A DNA stretch of 64,000 bases from positions 372,001 through 436,000 of the forward strand of contig JAKNDB010000066.1 of NCBI GenBank assembly GCA_024305405.1, given 5' to 3'. This document shows positions 1 to 12,270 of the stretch, one piece after another; position 1 is the first letter of the stretch; the number at the start of each line of letters is the position of its first letter. This DNA comes from Dirofilaria immitis. Its lineage: Eukaryota > Nematoda > Chromadorea > Rhabditida > Onchocercidae. The translations under genes and the position numbers were made by a program. The notes beneath the pieces were generated by a model. That model was not told the origin of the DNA. It did no database searches and saw nothing but the letters and a program-made list of their open reading frames with translations.

Positions 1-896
1 CAAATGAACAAATGCAAAGATATGAAAATGCTTCAAAACAGAGCACTACGGTTAGTTTTCTGATCGAACTTCATAAATGCTATAAATAAAAGCTGCAACA
101 ATTTGGAAATTAGAGAATCAGTTTTCTATTTGTGAGATCAAGCTTTATCATTTCATCATTGTATTCTTGCATGTTTGAATAACTCACTATAGAAAGTTTA
201 AAACGCATTTTAGGCGGCGATGGAAGCACTCGATCTTGTTTTACGTTTCCCGCATGGTTGGATGACATTCAAAAGAGTTGAGACCGAAACTTTAAGTGAG
301 GTAATAAGATGGATTATCAATCTCATTTATAAAATAAATATTCATATCAAGTTTGTGACTTCTTCAAAAAAATTTATGATTACAGATCATTGAGAGGAAT
401 TACAGATATTAAAAGAAAAAAAAATATCATTGTACATAATTAAAAAATTCTGACTTAGTATTTTTATTTACCATCGGTTCAGGATGAAGTCAAAAAACTC
501 ACTGAAATAAGATCTCGTTACATTACTGCAGTTGTTGTTATGCTAGTCACTCTATTTGAAAAAAGCGACATAAATGGATCTGCACAGTTGGTCGAATTAC
601 TAGCCGATGAGGAGTATATGTTGGCAGAAGTAAGTTTTACTTGTCCTGAATTTTGCTATCGTATTGATCAGATTTGCATAATTATGTAGATACTTCAGCG
701 ATTTTGTTTTAATGACTCGTTGTATAATAACGATAAGCTTCAATGAATGAAGACTAAAAATGTATGTTAATACCAATTCATCTTTTGTAACGATGCATAA
801 ATGCATCTAAGTTGATATCTTTTTTAGGTTATACCGAAAGAACAGCTGCGGATTCTTATAAAACAACTTTCGATAAATGCTTACAAGAGTTTGTGA
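1..896 (+). CDS. Nup107-like nucleoporin, C-terminal exons only (5' part lies outside the window)
   Basis: Four in-frame exons can be joined: 1-50, 214-300, 483-629 and 828-896, all with GT-AG borders and phase 0 junctions, ending in TGA. The decoded end contains FPHGWMTFKR, then a hydrophobic helix (YITAVVVMLVTLFEKS), QLVELLADEEYMLAE and VIPKEQLRILIKQL. This order (helix, LAD..E..L, then a KE.L..L..L helix) matches the C-terminus of the Nup84/Nup107 family as I remember it. Nup107 is a scaffold member of the Y-shaped Nup107-160 complex of the nuclear pore, which builds the pore rings and binds kinetochores in mitosis. Only about 118 residues are present. No frame break was seen. The gene runs tail to tail with the coiled-coil gene about 590 bases downstream. 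Assignment rests on the short C-terminal pattern, so another helical scaffold protein is possible. Confidence 0.6.
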
Positions 897-1484
897 AACT
901 TTAGGACTCATTAGCCTATCTTTCCTACCTTGTTTCATATTCTATTTTAACCTTTTTTTTGAAAACTGGAAAGAATGTTCATTTTGAAATCTACAGTTTA
1001 TCGAGGATATTTTATGATGATTTATGTAACCTTGCAAGAGTTTCACTTTTGCATCTTTTTTAGTTGAATAATACTTTTCTTTTTATTCGAAATTAATCTT
1101 GTTTTATTGTTATTTGGACAAAAAAAGTATTTTATCAGGCTTTAGCAGCAGGTAATGATGAAACAAATCGTAAATTTGAGGAATTAGCACTTGTAATGTA
1201 ATACTCATTTAATGGCAGTTATAGCAATACTGCTGCCGATTTAACGAAAATTCAAATTCCATCTGATAAGTTAAGGAATTTTCCTTTCATTGATTTGAAT
1301 TCGTTTATTGGTTTGCTGAATATTTGCTGATGATTCAGCAGTGGAAGATGGCTGAAGTACTGTGCTTCGATTAAGTGAAGAAATTTTTTACGAAAAATTT
1401 TTAAAATTATTCGAGTAAAGTTTGCTAAGAAACTGGAAAACTTGTTTGTTCAATAAGCAAATAAAAATTAATCGTATCAAATCT
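897..1484. other. Tail-to-tail spacer between the nucleoporin and coiled-coil genes
   Basis: AT-rich 3' flanking sequence. The only exon-like piece is 1139-1201 on the + strand: an acceptor (TTTATCAG) followed by 20 open codons and TAA, in the phase needed to follow the nucleoporin exon 483-629. It could be an alternative last exon, see findings. Nothing else was recognised. Confidence 0.4.
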
Positions 1485-2840
1485 TTATAATAAATACCAA
1501 ATTGTGCCAAAAGTTACTGCGAAACATAAAAAATAGATAATTGTTCCTAATGAAGAAGTATGGGAATGCGAATGTTCGATTACCTGATCGAGGAAAGATT
1601 TATCGCACCACGGTGTCGGCAGTTTAGATGAGCGTACTGTAGCATTGGAGGATGTTGGTTTCTTGTCCTTTACAGAATCAGAAAGTTCTAATACACGTTT
1701 TGCCAATTTTTCATATTCTTCTGATCTGAAATTAATGTCCAAATCTATATTACAAATGGCATGATACTAATCTGCATATTTAGTGATTTATTTTCAAATG
1801 GAGTAAATCATAACTTATATTGATACGAACGAATTTTTTGAATCCAAAATACTAGCATATAATGAGGAAGATGAACGTACTTCTCTTGTTGCATTGCCGT
1901 CTGTTTTTCAAGTTCTTCAAATGTTTCTTTATATTGCCTCTCGATATTTTCATAATATTCTTTACATCTTTGTAATTCATTTTCCCGACCTTTTATCTGC
2001 AATTTATAATTCGAATTGAATTTCATTACATCTTCTGGTATTTTTTTTTTTGATTTGTTAAATAGAGGGAAATTCCTTTCGCATAATAAATTTTAAATTA
2101 AATTATTGGGATGTGGAATTTGACATTCAATTAAGGAAAAATGTGCAAATTATCGTGGGTTTACTTTTCTCATTAACTCGCGATTTTGCTCTTGTAAATA
2201 TTCTACTTCTTTTTCTGCGATGATGCTTCTTTCGCTCTTTCATTCATCTAAAATATTTGAATTTCATATCTTCATTTTGAGAATTTTTAATTCAATATTT
2301 CTTTTCCGGTGAAGCAAAATTACCCTTTTGATGCAGATCGAAATTTATTTCTTTTAAATCTTCAACATCAGATGTAAGACTTACAGCAATGCCGGTTAAT
2401 AAATTTCCATAGAATTCTCTTTTTCTGATTTTAATTTAGCCATCCAGGAAACTATAAATCTGAAGTTCTATATACATCCTAGTCTCGATCTTACCAAATA
2501 CTTCATAGATTTCGATTTTTCATAGAAATCATACAATCTATGAAAACGAAAAGAGCATGGAGAGTTATACAAAAGAACTGAATTAGAAATCAAATACCTT
2601 TTAAGTAATTCCTCACAACGCTCAGCAAGGCTGAATTTCTCTTGTCTCAAAGATTTATTTTCATTGGACAATGATTCAGATAATGCTTTTAAAGCATCTA
2701 ATTCCTTTTGCACCCTTCCACGAGATTCTCTTATGCTTTCTTCAGCTTTTCGATATTGTTCAAGCTAGAGGAGTAATGTTACTTCACAAGAATTATTATT
2801 TCCAATTCTTTATTAGATTTTTAATATCTAAACATTTAAC

Positions 2841-2905
<65 letters not shown>

Positions 2906-5900
2906 CCATCATCATCTACATTTTCTATTAAATTTTTACTTAAAATTCATAAAATTATACCTCTGCGATTACTCTTCGGCCACGTTCTTTTTCCGTTTGC
3001 AACCTTTCTTCTGCCTTCAATAATTCTGCTTTTAGCGATTTTTCTGATTCTCTCAACTGTAATTATTTATTTGATGTAATAAACAGAAATGAGATATTTT
3101 TAAATTTATAAAATATCTATAAAATTTGTAACATTTAAAGATTTCTTAAATTTTGAAATTTAAAAAAAATAAACAAACTGAAGCAATTTCTGTTGGTGTC
3201 ATATCATTTTCTTGCGTAAATTGATTAAAAGTTTTCACTCTCATTTCTAATCGTGTTATTTCTGCTGATAAATGTGAATTCTCTTTTATCAATGCACTAT
3301 TTTCTTCCAAAGCCTATAATTTAGAAATTATCATTGATCTCGCACCTATCATATCTTTTTCTTGTAAAAGAAAAAAAAATCAATCAATTCTTCTAATAGT
3401 TTATAGTCGATAGAGAAAAATAAAATAAATTTAAAAGATTACTTTTTCAGCAACGGCTTTATCCTTTTAGCTGTTAATTGCTCTTCACGTAGGGAACGTT
3501 TCATTGCAGTAATATCATTCTAAAATAAATTTTCTTTAATATATGCAAAATTAAATAATCATTTTTAGGTAATTTAATTTTTATAAAATTATTCTCGATT
3601 TGATAAAAATAATTGTATACTAATTTAGCTAGTATACACAGAATTAATTTCATTTAATGATAAGCTTTTTTATAAGATATTTAATGATAAGCTTTTTTAT
3701 AAGATATGATAGAATGATATCATATTATAAGATATAATAATTTAATAAATTATTATTATTAAACTTCTTGAGTAATAAAATTAAGATAGCTGATTATTGC
3801 AATATTTGCTATCATATTAAAAGATAGCAAATAATATGCTAACAATCATTGATGTTTCTTTATTTTCCATTTCTTTGATTGTATTTTCTAAATATCGAAT
3901 TGTTTTCAATAATCGATCAATCTCATTTTTCCGTTCTTCTTCAACATCAACTAATGCTCTCTCTTCTCGACTTTTTTCATCAATTCTTATCTAAAGATAA
4001 GGAAAAAAGTATTGAATAAGAATAGTAGTATATATCTAAGGAAATACTAAACAAATAATTGTATAAATATTAGTTTTAAATTTATTTCAATTATTTCATT
4101 AATTAATCAATAATATTCATTATTATCTTTGAATATAAATAATCATTTTATTTAAATTTAACTAATTTTACTTATATTTTTCAACTTTTCATCTTCAAAT
4201 TTCTACTATTTGTCACAACTTTATGAATTTAATATTAATCAAATTTTTACTTGATACCTTCTTATCACTAAAAGTAATTCTCGAAATTATATGATCCGTA
4301 AAGTAGTAAAATATGAAATAAGTTCCATTTAAGCAATCATATCAGCAATAAGTCTTGAAAACATTAAGTAGTAATATGACCGATAGTTTTTCCCTAATAA
4401 ATTTACCTGTATTTCGCTTAATTGATTAGTTGCATGTCTTAATTTATCAGCTAATTCATCCTTTTCAATTTCCATTTTTGCTACATGCGATTCCTATAAT
4501 GATATAATTTTTATAAATAATACAATATTCGCTAATTACTACTTTCTCCTTATATCAATTAAGATGATGAAAAAACCATACTAACAAAATCTTATCAGTT
4601 AATGCAGCCGTTAGATAATTCAAGCACAAAAACCTTATCAGCTAATGCAGGCGTTAAATAATCAAGCCTTCTTTGTAATTCGACCACTTCTTCCATTAAT
4701 GCACGCTTATCTCTTGCAAAATTCTCTTAAATATATCTTGAATTTATCTAATCATTAAATATCATTGATAAAATAAGTAAGAATCCATATAATTGGATTA
4801 TTAAAAAAATTTGACATAGAAAGAATGATATGAGATATCATTCATATATAAGACAAATATATAAAATTAATGATAAAATATGATATTTAAAACTTTCAAC
4901 ATTTTCCATTAAAGCTAAAAATTTTGAATTAATGAATTAAATGAAATATTTTTGTTAAATTTTATCAAATAATCTGTTTTTATTTATATATAATAGAAAT
5001 AAATATTAAACTAATTAAACTATATATGATTAGACGAGTCATAAACTAAATAGATATAATAATGATAAATTGATAACCTTCACATTTTTGCAATTTCATT
5101 TTCAATTCTTCGATATATTCTAATAATTGAGTATTTTCATAAGCAATCCTTTCAATTTCAGTTGTTTTTTGTTTCAATCGTTCATCGAGATTTCGTTCTC
5201 TCTAAAATAGATTCATTTAATTCGATTATAAATTTAAAAATGATAATAATATTAGAAATATCATTTATGATTTTCATTATTTGTTTATTTTTTCTTCCCT
5301 TTTATCATCTTAAAAATGATAAGAAATAACCTGATATGATTCTTCCAATTTATGCAATAATTCAGCTTGTTCTATCGTATATGAAGATGGTTTTATATCG
5401 TAGTTATTTGAAGGAATGGATGTTTCCGTGACTTCAGGTTGAGCATATGAAACTCTTTTCCTTACTCTCCATGGTTTCTCTTTATCATCTTCTGGAATAT
5501 CAATTTTACATATTTCTCGTTTCTGTGTCATATCCAAATTTGTCGTTAAAATTGGAAGAGATGAAATATCACTGGTATACGAATCATCATTTTCATCATT
5601 TTTACCGATACTTTTCCACTATTATGTTTCCTGTAACATATCAATAATATAGTAAATTTATTTGCGATTTATGATAGATGAATCTCTTTTGTGAATACAA
5701 CTAATGCTATAAAATATTTATATCAGATAGATGATTGCAGATTATATTGATAACACTTGATAAAAGATTATAATTATAACAATTAATTATAAATAATAAG
5801 CAAAGTTTAGCAAATCATAATTTACTTGATTACGCATTTCTAAAGTGATAAATTCAAACTTACAAATAATTATTTTCAAGTTCCAAAAGATAAATTTGTT

Positions 5901-6846
5901 GTTGTAGTTGTCTCGTATATTGTTCTTGTAAATGAATTGCTGATTGCTCAAGATTACTTTGTCGATATGGACATCTTCTCTTTCTAAATGTCAATAAACA
6001 ATTGTTAATGATAAATAAACAAATGATAAAAATTCTCGAGAAAGATAGCAAATTGTTTATCCATAATATACGACAAAGTATAAAATGACCTTTAAACTTT
6101 TGTAAAATATACAATTTAGTAAATTAAAGGCTTGCTCTTTTGGAGGAGTTTTAATAGATGGCGTTGAAGAAGTAACCACGTTACGTATATTTCCTATACT
6201 ACCACTTTTTCGAAGTGTTGTTTTTGTTGTAGTAGTTGACGTTGTTCGACGTGAGGCTGTCTTTTGTGGCGTAATTCCTGCAGATGATAAAATATTTTGC
6301 GACGTACAACATGATGTATTATCGAAACCGATATAGCCTGTACCTACAATTTTTTTTAAATTCTATTTTCAAAGAAGGAAAAGAAATTATCTTATTTCAT
6401 TATAGTATTTAAAAAGGAATAATAAGTAAAGTTATTTAAATTAATCAAACTTATCATTATCATCAAAGATTGACCGCCAGACTTAAATTTATCAAAATAT
6501 TATCAAATAAGATGTAATATTCAAAATGATATACTTATTTATACATCTAGTTTTTATCAGTAATTGTTAGATGATGGCAGCCATAGTTTGACCAAAGTAT
6601 ATACAAAGTTCATATAAACTTATCCAATGTTTACGTTGCTAGGCAAACTAAAAAAATTTTAGTAATAGGAATGAATGAAAAATTGGCTCAATAAAATAAG
6701 CCAAAATGAGGAAGTATGATAATACTATTTATAGTTTGTCATGTATAGTAAATAAATGAGCCAATTTTTATGAAAGTAATATTATTTTTACCTTTTATGG
6801 TAAGATTTCCTGCTGAACCGAATTGTTTCCGTTGTCGTTGATCCAT
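1485..6846 (-). CDS. Long coiled-coil protein with C-terminal membrane anchor, family not recognised
   Basis: The gene is read on the - strand in many small exons. The first exon (6792-6846) starts MDQRQRKQFGSAGN and joins a Ser/Thr-rich exon ending near 6132 (TTSTTTTKTTLRKSG; low complexity, probably disordered). The exon near 5864-5988 contains YTRQLQQQIYLLELENNYL, and the exon ending at 5330 contains KPWRVRKRVSYAQPE. Then follow many heptad-rich exons down to 1808, for example ENELQRCKEYYENIERQ and LMEEVVELQRRLDYL, typical of an extended coiled coil. The last exon (about 1485-1740) ends in a hydrophobic segment (GTIIYFLCFAVTFGTIWYLL) directly before the stop, so the protein is probably tail-anchored with the coiled coil in the cytosol. 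Golgi, nuclear-envelope and ciliary tethers have this build; I cannot choose. Some middle exon borders are uncertain, and the exon 2 to exon 3 junction (about 6115-5988) does not phase cleanly. Confidence 0.6.
2840..2916. repeat. (ATC)n microsatellite, about 25 copies
   Basis: Nearly perfect trinucleotide tract in an intron of the coiled-coil gene, with one ACC interruption near its end. It makes a spurious poly-isoleucine reading frame on the + strand. Confidence 0.95.
3655..3710. repeat. 28-bp tandem duplication in an intron
   Basis: Two adjacent copies of a block containing AATGATAAGCTTTTTTATAA lie side by side in an intron of the coiled-coil gene. No splice signal or exon is included. 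Confidence 0.85.
4583..4668. repeat. 43-bp tandem duplication covering an exon end and splice donor of the coiled-coil gene
   Basis: The block CTTATCAG(C/T)TAATGCAG recurs at 4591 and 4634. On the - strand the copy nearer the exon keeps a donor (GATAAG followed by GTTTTT). The other copy reads GATAAGATTTTG and has lost the GT. The copies have diverged at several bases. Confidence 0.85.
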
Positions 6847-6870
6847 TATATATCGATAAATTGCGCATTT

Positions 6871-6877
6871 TCTGCTT
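6871..6877 (-). promoter_or_regulatory. Candidate 3' splice acceptor 25 nt before the coiled-coil start codon
   Basis: The - strand reads GAAAGCAG and then 25 bases to the ATG at 6846, with no upstream ATG in the same frame. In nematodes such a site is used for spliced-leader trans-splicing or for a short leader intron. This is pattern only; no transcript evidence is available. Confidence 0.4.
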
Positions 6878-6982
6878 TCAATACTACTTTAATCGCATTA
6901 TTTAAATCTATGAGAAAAAGTAAAACTTCCAAATCATTACAATTATTTGTTTTATTTCAATATAACGATAAAAATAGTAATT

Positions 6983-7310
6983 CTACGATCAATCTAACGA
7001 TAGAATAGTAATTCTATGATCAGTATAACGATAGAATAGTGCTTCAATGATCAACATAACGATAGAATAGTACTTCAGTGATCAACATAACGATAGAATA
7101 GTACTTCAGTGATCAACATAACGATAGAATAATAATTCTATGATCAATATAATGATAGAATAGTAATTCTATGATCAACATAACGATAGATTAATTATAG
7201 AATAGTAATTCTATGATCAACATAACGATAGATTAATAATTCTATGATCAATATAATGATAGAATAGTACTTCAATGATCAATCTAACGATAGAATAGTA
7301 ATTTTATTAT
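6983..7310. repeat. Minisatellite of about 31 bp, roughly 10 units, with an internal inverted repeat
   Basis: The unit contains ACGATAGAATAGTA followed by (A/C)TTC(T/A)(A/G)TGATCA. Units ending in AATTCTAT hold 7-bp inverted arms ATAGAAT and ATTCTAT around AGTA. The array lies just upstream of the coiled-coil gene's first exon. Unit length varies slightly, and some units are shortened near 7190. Confidence 0.9.
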
Positions 7311-8073
7311 TAAAATGAAATGAAATAACATGAAGTTATGCAAATTATATTCTTGGCTCGTTTTGCAAAAGAATAATCAAAGCAAATAAACTAGGCTCTA
7401 ATATCAAACATGAAAAGCGATAGCATAAGAAATAATTGCAAATAGTAAATAATAATAAAAATAAAATTCAAATGTTGAAATTTCTTGAATATTTTATTTA
7501 AAAAATTATCCTCAATATCAATTTAGGCGCTTTCAGAAAAGCAATTTAATTATGAAAATAATTTTAAAAAAGTAATTCAGAATGTTATGAAATATAAAAG
7601 CAAAATACAATTTTTGAAAATTTTGTTATTATCTTCTAAATGTTTAAATGTTATATAAAAATAAGCAATGAATGATTTATTTGGTATATTGTATTGTTAA
7701 ATATTTTAGTAATTTTAAAATATTCTCAAATTAGCAATTATCATTTTCCTATTTAAATTCTATGTATGCTATAATAAATTGAAATATCTTAAATGGAATT
7801 TTAATAATTATTTAATTCAAAAGAAAAGAAATAAAAAAAAACGAACGAAGTTGATGATAATAAGAAATTCTTTTAACATTGATAAAAGTAAAGAGAAATG
7901 CAAAAATATTCTTTTTGATACTATCATTTTCACTATTTTTAATGTCTTATTGATAATTTCAAATAAAATAACATAAATTTTATTTTTAATTGTTTGGAAT
8001 AAAAGTAAACAAATGTTTCATATAAAATTTATTATTAATTTAATACAATTTATTAAAATAATATCTATATAAG

Positions 8074-8104
8074 TATGCATGTATGTATGTATGTATGTAT
8101 ATAT
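8074..8104. repeat. (ATGT)n microsatellite
   Basis: Short tetranucleotide tract in the AT-rich region upstream of the coiled-coil gene. Confidence 0.85.
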
Positions 8105-8196
8105 GAATAGTCAATAAAATGATTATTAAAAACCTTGAAATATTAAGCCAAGCTAACTAACAATGTATTAATACTTGCTTTACCTAGCCAAAAACG

Positions 8197-8210
8197 GTCA
8201 CCCAGGCAAC
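8197..8210. promoter_or_regulatory. Perfect match to the RFX/DAF-19 X-box consensus
   Basis: The bases are GTCACC-CA-GGCAAC, which fit the nematode X-box form RYYNYY, 1-3 spacer bases, RRNRAC at every position. The X-box is bound by RFX factors such as DAF-19, which switch on ciliary genes in sensory neurons. It lies in a small GC-richer patch about 1.35 kb upstream of the coiled-coil start codon, which is farther than usual in C. elegans. A chance match in this length of sequence is possible. Confidence 0.35.
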
Positions 8211-11200
8211 GAACGCACCATGCCTTAAGCATTTTATCAAATAGATTCCCGAATGTTATTCAATTTATTTTATATCTATCTCATTAACTAACTTATTTAA
8301 AATATATAACTACGATTATAAAAAGGCCTATTGCTTCAGTAATTTAAAATATTAATTTGTTCTATTCTAATATATATTTAATTAAATTTATTAAACTTAC
8401 CATTCTATTTATTAATCTTATTTAGTATAAGCATAATATATGTAACAAATATAATATTCTAAAAATAATAAATTTCTTCTTTGGCTTAGGATATATATTA
8501 TTTCAATGAATAATGAAATATTTTTAGAAAGATTATATATATAAATATAGGTAAGAAATTAAAAAGTAAACAATTAAAAGGTAAACAATCAAAAGATAAA
8601 CAATTAAAAGCATAAATTACATCAATTGATTGATTTCTAATTGCATGCAAAATGTATCGGAAAATTATTCTCATAAAATTATCCATTAAAATTTCTAAAT
8701 AACCGATTAATTTGATTGCATCAAATAATTGAATTTAGAAAGTTGAATATCGTAAATTTTTTTTTAATTGAAAATCAAATAACTAAATTATCAATGATTA
8801 AATGATATTAAAATGACTTCTATCGATTGCTCTTTTTATCTTAAAAAAAAAAAAAAAACTATTCAATCATGCCATACCAAACGGATGAAATTTAATTGAT
8901 AATAATGTTTTAGCAAAAATTATATTTATGAATAATTATACAAGTCTATCTTTATTTTCATCGTCCTGTTTAACTGATATTAGTGATAACGATAAAGCAA
9001 ATATGAGTGATTAAATTAAAGTGAAAGAATGAGCGAGTAAAGAAAAATATATGGATCGCTACCTATGTGTACTTTTTAAATCTATGTCAACTTTACCAAC
9101 TTATCAAAAAAATCATTGATCATCTCCTTTTATATAATAAATAGTTTTTAATATGATTGATTTTGGTGAAGCGATTACACGAGAAATATCAAACTGAATA
9201 TGCAAATCACAAAGTTGAAAGGTTATCGCAAAGTGCACAAGGAAGAATTTGAATTTTTCCAACCGTTATAATATGTATTTCCAATAAAAGTGGACAAGTT
9301 ATTAGTCTTTCAAACTGAATTTTATCAATATTGAAGTCTTTCTCTCTCGTAAGTGATATGATCTGTTTATCACAAAAGTGATAAAATAATAATTTTGCGA
9401 ATTTTCTCACCTTTCCTTTTGCAACATTTATTATGGTTATTCTTTTAATGTACCGATCCAACGTTACTAACTTATATCCATGATGATTACAACGGAACTA
9501 AAACGACTGATAAGTTTTTAAAACTTTTGATGAAGTGATAGTTTCTTACAAATTAAAGTTTAGAATTATTCAAAATACTTCTTCTTTTCAATGATATTAG
9601 AGTCTTTAAACTTTCAACATTTATGTTTGGCTAGAAATAATTTATAAAATTCACTCTAATTTATAATTATTATTATAAAAAAGATGTAAAATATTTTTTT
9701 CAAATAAAATAAACTTTTATTTTAAATCTTATGAATTCTTAAATTATAGAATAATCATTATAAATGATATTGTATAATAATATGAAGTTTAATTTGATTG
9801 AAAGAAATTTATATTATGAACTTTATAGGTAAATATTTTTGAATAGTTGACAATTTTATTTTGAAAATTTGGAATAATTTTTATAAATTTCATGAAAAAA
9901 ATTATGTATAAATAAATATGTCAAATTGATGATTGAAATTCTGAAATTTGAAAAATCAAATATACGAATCCGAAAATATCGTTGATTCTTCCTACAAAGT
10001 GCTTTAGATTATACATTTGTCGATTCGATTCTAAGGAATAAGATATCATTATTATCACTGAGCTGATAATTTTGAATATGATGAGAACAAAAAGGATAAT
10101 TTCTGAGTAGCGTGGTAACTTTGTGATATTTTCATATCACCTCTATTACAACATTGATCCGTACAATTTGATAACTGTCATGATAAATAACCATGCTAAA
10201 CGGTACACACCATTACGGATATTATGTTCAGACTTTGATACTGGGATAATGATGTGATGGAAAATATGGCGATCTGTTAAATATATTATGATTTTCATGA
10301 TGGCATATAGGATATGAGGCAAATTAGGCTCATTTGGTATAGGCTTGTTTTTGAAATTAATGCTGAGTTGCAGATATCAGTGATAGTTGATAGTATCAAA
10401 TTAAAAAATAATTTATCAGCATTATGGATATGAATAGATTGATGCATTGAGAAGAATGGTTTCCTCAAGTTTTAAGAACAGATTGAATCGGAAGGTATTC
10501 AAATATTTTGCTGAATGCATGATTCTATTAAATGAAATACATTCTTTTTCTGTTCGGTATCATTGATTACATTGCATGAAAAGATAGATAATCTTCACTG
10601 TATTGATATCGGTGTTGCAGTATTATTTTGCTAAAAATCTCTAATACAGGTGTTTGATTGGCAGGTTGGATTGCATGCCTGAATGCATGCAATGTTGATT
10701 GCAAATAATGATACATTCAACTGTGTATCACTGATTCACAGTGCAGTAATTCTTTTGGCTAAAAGATCATGCATGCTAGATACTGCATGATATACTTACT
10801 GATGGTTAATTAATGCAGCAGATGATTAGCGTAACGTATATACTGAGATTCTGCATGAAATTAGTTGCGACCGTATTACAGAGAAATTAGAGAAACAAAG
10901 GATAGAAAATCGTGAAAATTATCGATTGGTACTGTGATAATCATTTTAGATATGAAAAATGATAATAAAGTTTCGTTCCGATAATCCGATGTATCATTTA
11001 ATGATTTCACTGTAACTTTAATTACAGAAATGTAGCAATGATAAGCAAGTAAGCATGTACAGTATTCTTTTGACCTGCAAACGATAAATCAATCTGAAGA
11101 GAATTCAGATGAAAAATGATAACGATCAAGATGATAAACTGAAATTGTTTATTTGGCTTATTTTTGTTGTATATTTGATAAAACAGATATAACTAAAGAT

Positions 11201-12092
11201 AATATTTAAAAAAAAAAACATTTCATAAACTTCTGCGACTCTATTTATATTGCATTCCTAGTTCCGACAACTAATTATTCGATAAATGACCCCGAAGCGA
11301 TAAGATATAGAAATGTCAATCTTCAAAATGTTATCATTATTTCCGGTACAATAGAGTTGCTGAAGAAGTAAGAGATTGTTAAGAAATGTCAGAAGGCAGA
11401 AGTTATCGGAAAGATAAGAGAGTTTTTGGAGAAGTTAAAAAGTATGGAGAGATGTATATGGAAAGGCGTGGCAGAATTCTCATGAAGTTTTGCCGATTAC
11501 TTATTACTATTGACCGAGCTATTTTTTTTTGTATTCTCGACGACTCGGGATTTTCTCATCCGAATTATTTGTAAAGTGAAGTGATGAGAGATTTTAGAGT
11601 GGTGCTGAAGGAGTAGAAATGAATCCCGTTAAATTTAAAAAATTCAGGCTATAATCGAAAGTTTTGTAATTTGAAATTGAGAATCTAAAATATAAAACCA
11701 TGGAAAAGAATTTTTATGATTGTTATATTTTCGTTAAATCGAATTACAAATATCAATACTTTCTCATAGTTCATAAAATTTCCCAAAGAGAATTGCTGGA
11801 ATTCTGTGATAGCTTTTGTATTCTACAGTTTTTTGACAGGCAAATCAAGAATGAAATTATATTTGTCAGTGCAAGAATAGTGAAAATATTATAACAAAAA
11901 ATTCAGAATTAAATATAAAAGCATAACATGAAAATCTAATACTTATTAATTACTTATTCAAGTCATCAAGAGGACATTTCTGATGTATTTTAAATCTTCT
12001 TGCCATCTTATTACTCAGTGCTAAAAAATATGTATTTTCTCTTAAAATATATGTGATTGATTTAAAATTTGCTATGAAATCAGAATATCGGA

Positions 12093-12270
12093 ATGAACTT
12101 GGATATATGGCTCAAAAACAGTAAGCTTTGCTCGAAGAATCAAGAGTTAGCGAATAATGATAATTACAAAGAAGATGTGGAAATGTTGGAGAAGGAGATT
12201 CGCTCGGAAGCAGAATCCGTTTTCCGGAGTGGAGCATTAAAATTAATCGCAGAAAGTGTCAAGAAATATG
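12093..12270 (+). CDS. Possible N-terminal exon of SKI2
   Basis: An ATG-started open segment of 59 codons ends at a donor-like AAATATG|GTATTT. It is acidic and helical in character (EDVEMLEKEIRSEAESVF) and has a composition unlike the flanking AT sequence. In SKI2 proteins the region before the first well-aligned exon is an acidic helical N-terminus, so the position fits. Its end phase does not match the next recognised exon at 12960, so an intermediate exon or a missing base would be required. It could instead belong to a separate small gene. Confidence 0.3.

Larger units (their letters stand above)
6847..12092. other. Intergenic region between the divergent coiled-coil and SKI2 genes
   Basis: About 5 kb of AT-rich sequence. 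It holds the 31-bp minisatellite, the ATGT tract and the X-box-like site listed separately. Short open frames, for example at 8498, 9207, 11386 and 11700, have no domain, no consistent splice borders and no coding-like composition that I can defend. Upstream exons or promoters of SKI2 may lie between about 10000 and 12000, where base composition is slightly less AT-rich. Confidence 0.5.

Noticed and set aside
2671..2931. Poly-isoleucine frame on the + strand
   Set aside because: It arises from the (ATC)n tract, opposite to exons of the coiled-coil gene.
11386..11894. Two open frames (MSEGRSYRKDKRVFGEVKKYG and the frame at 11700) upstream of SKI2
   Set aside because: No domain, no defensible splice borders, and they do not phase with SKI2 exons. 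An upstream exon cannot be excluded.
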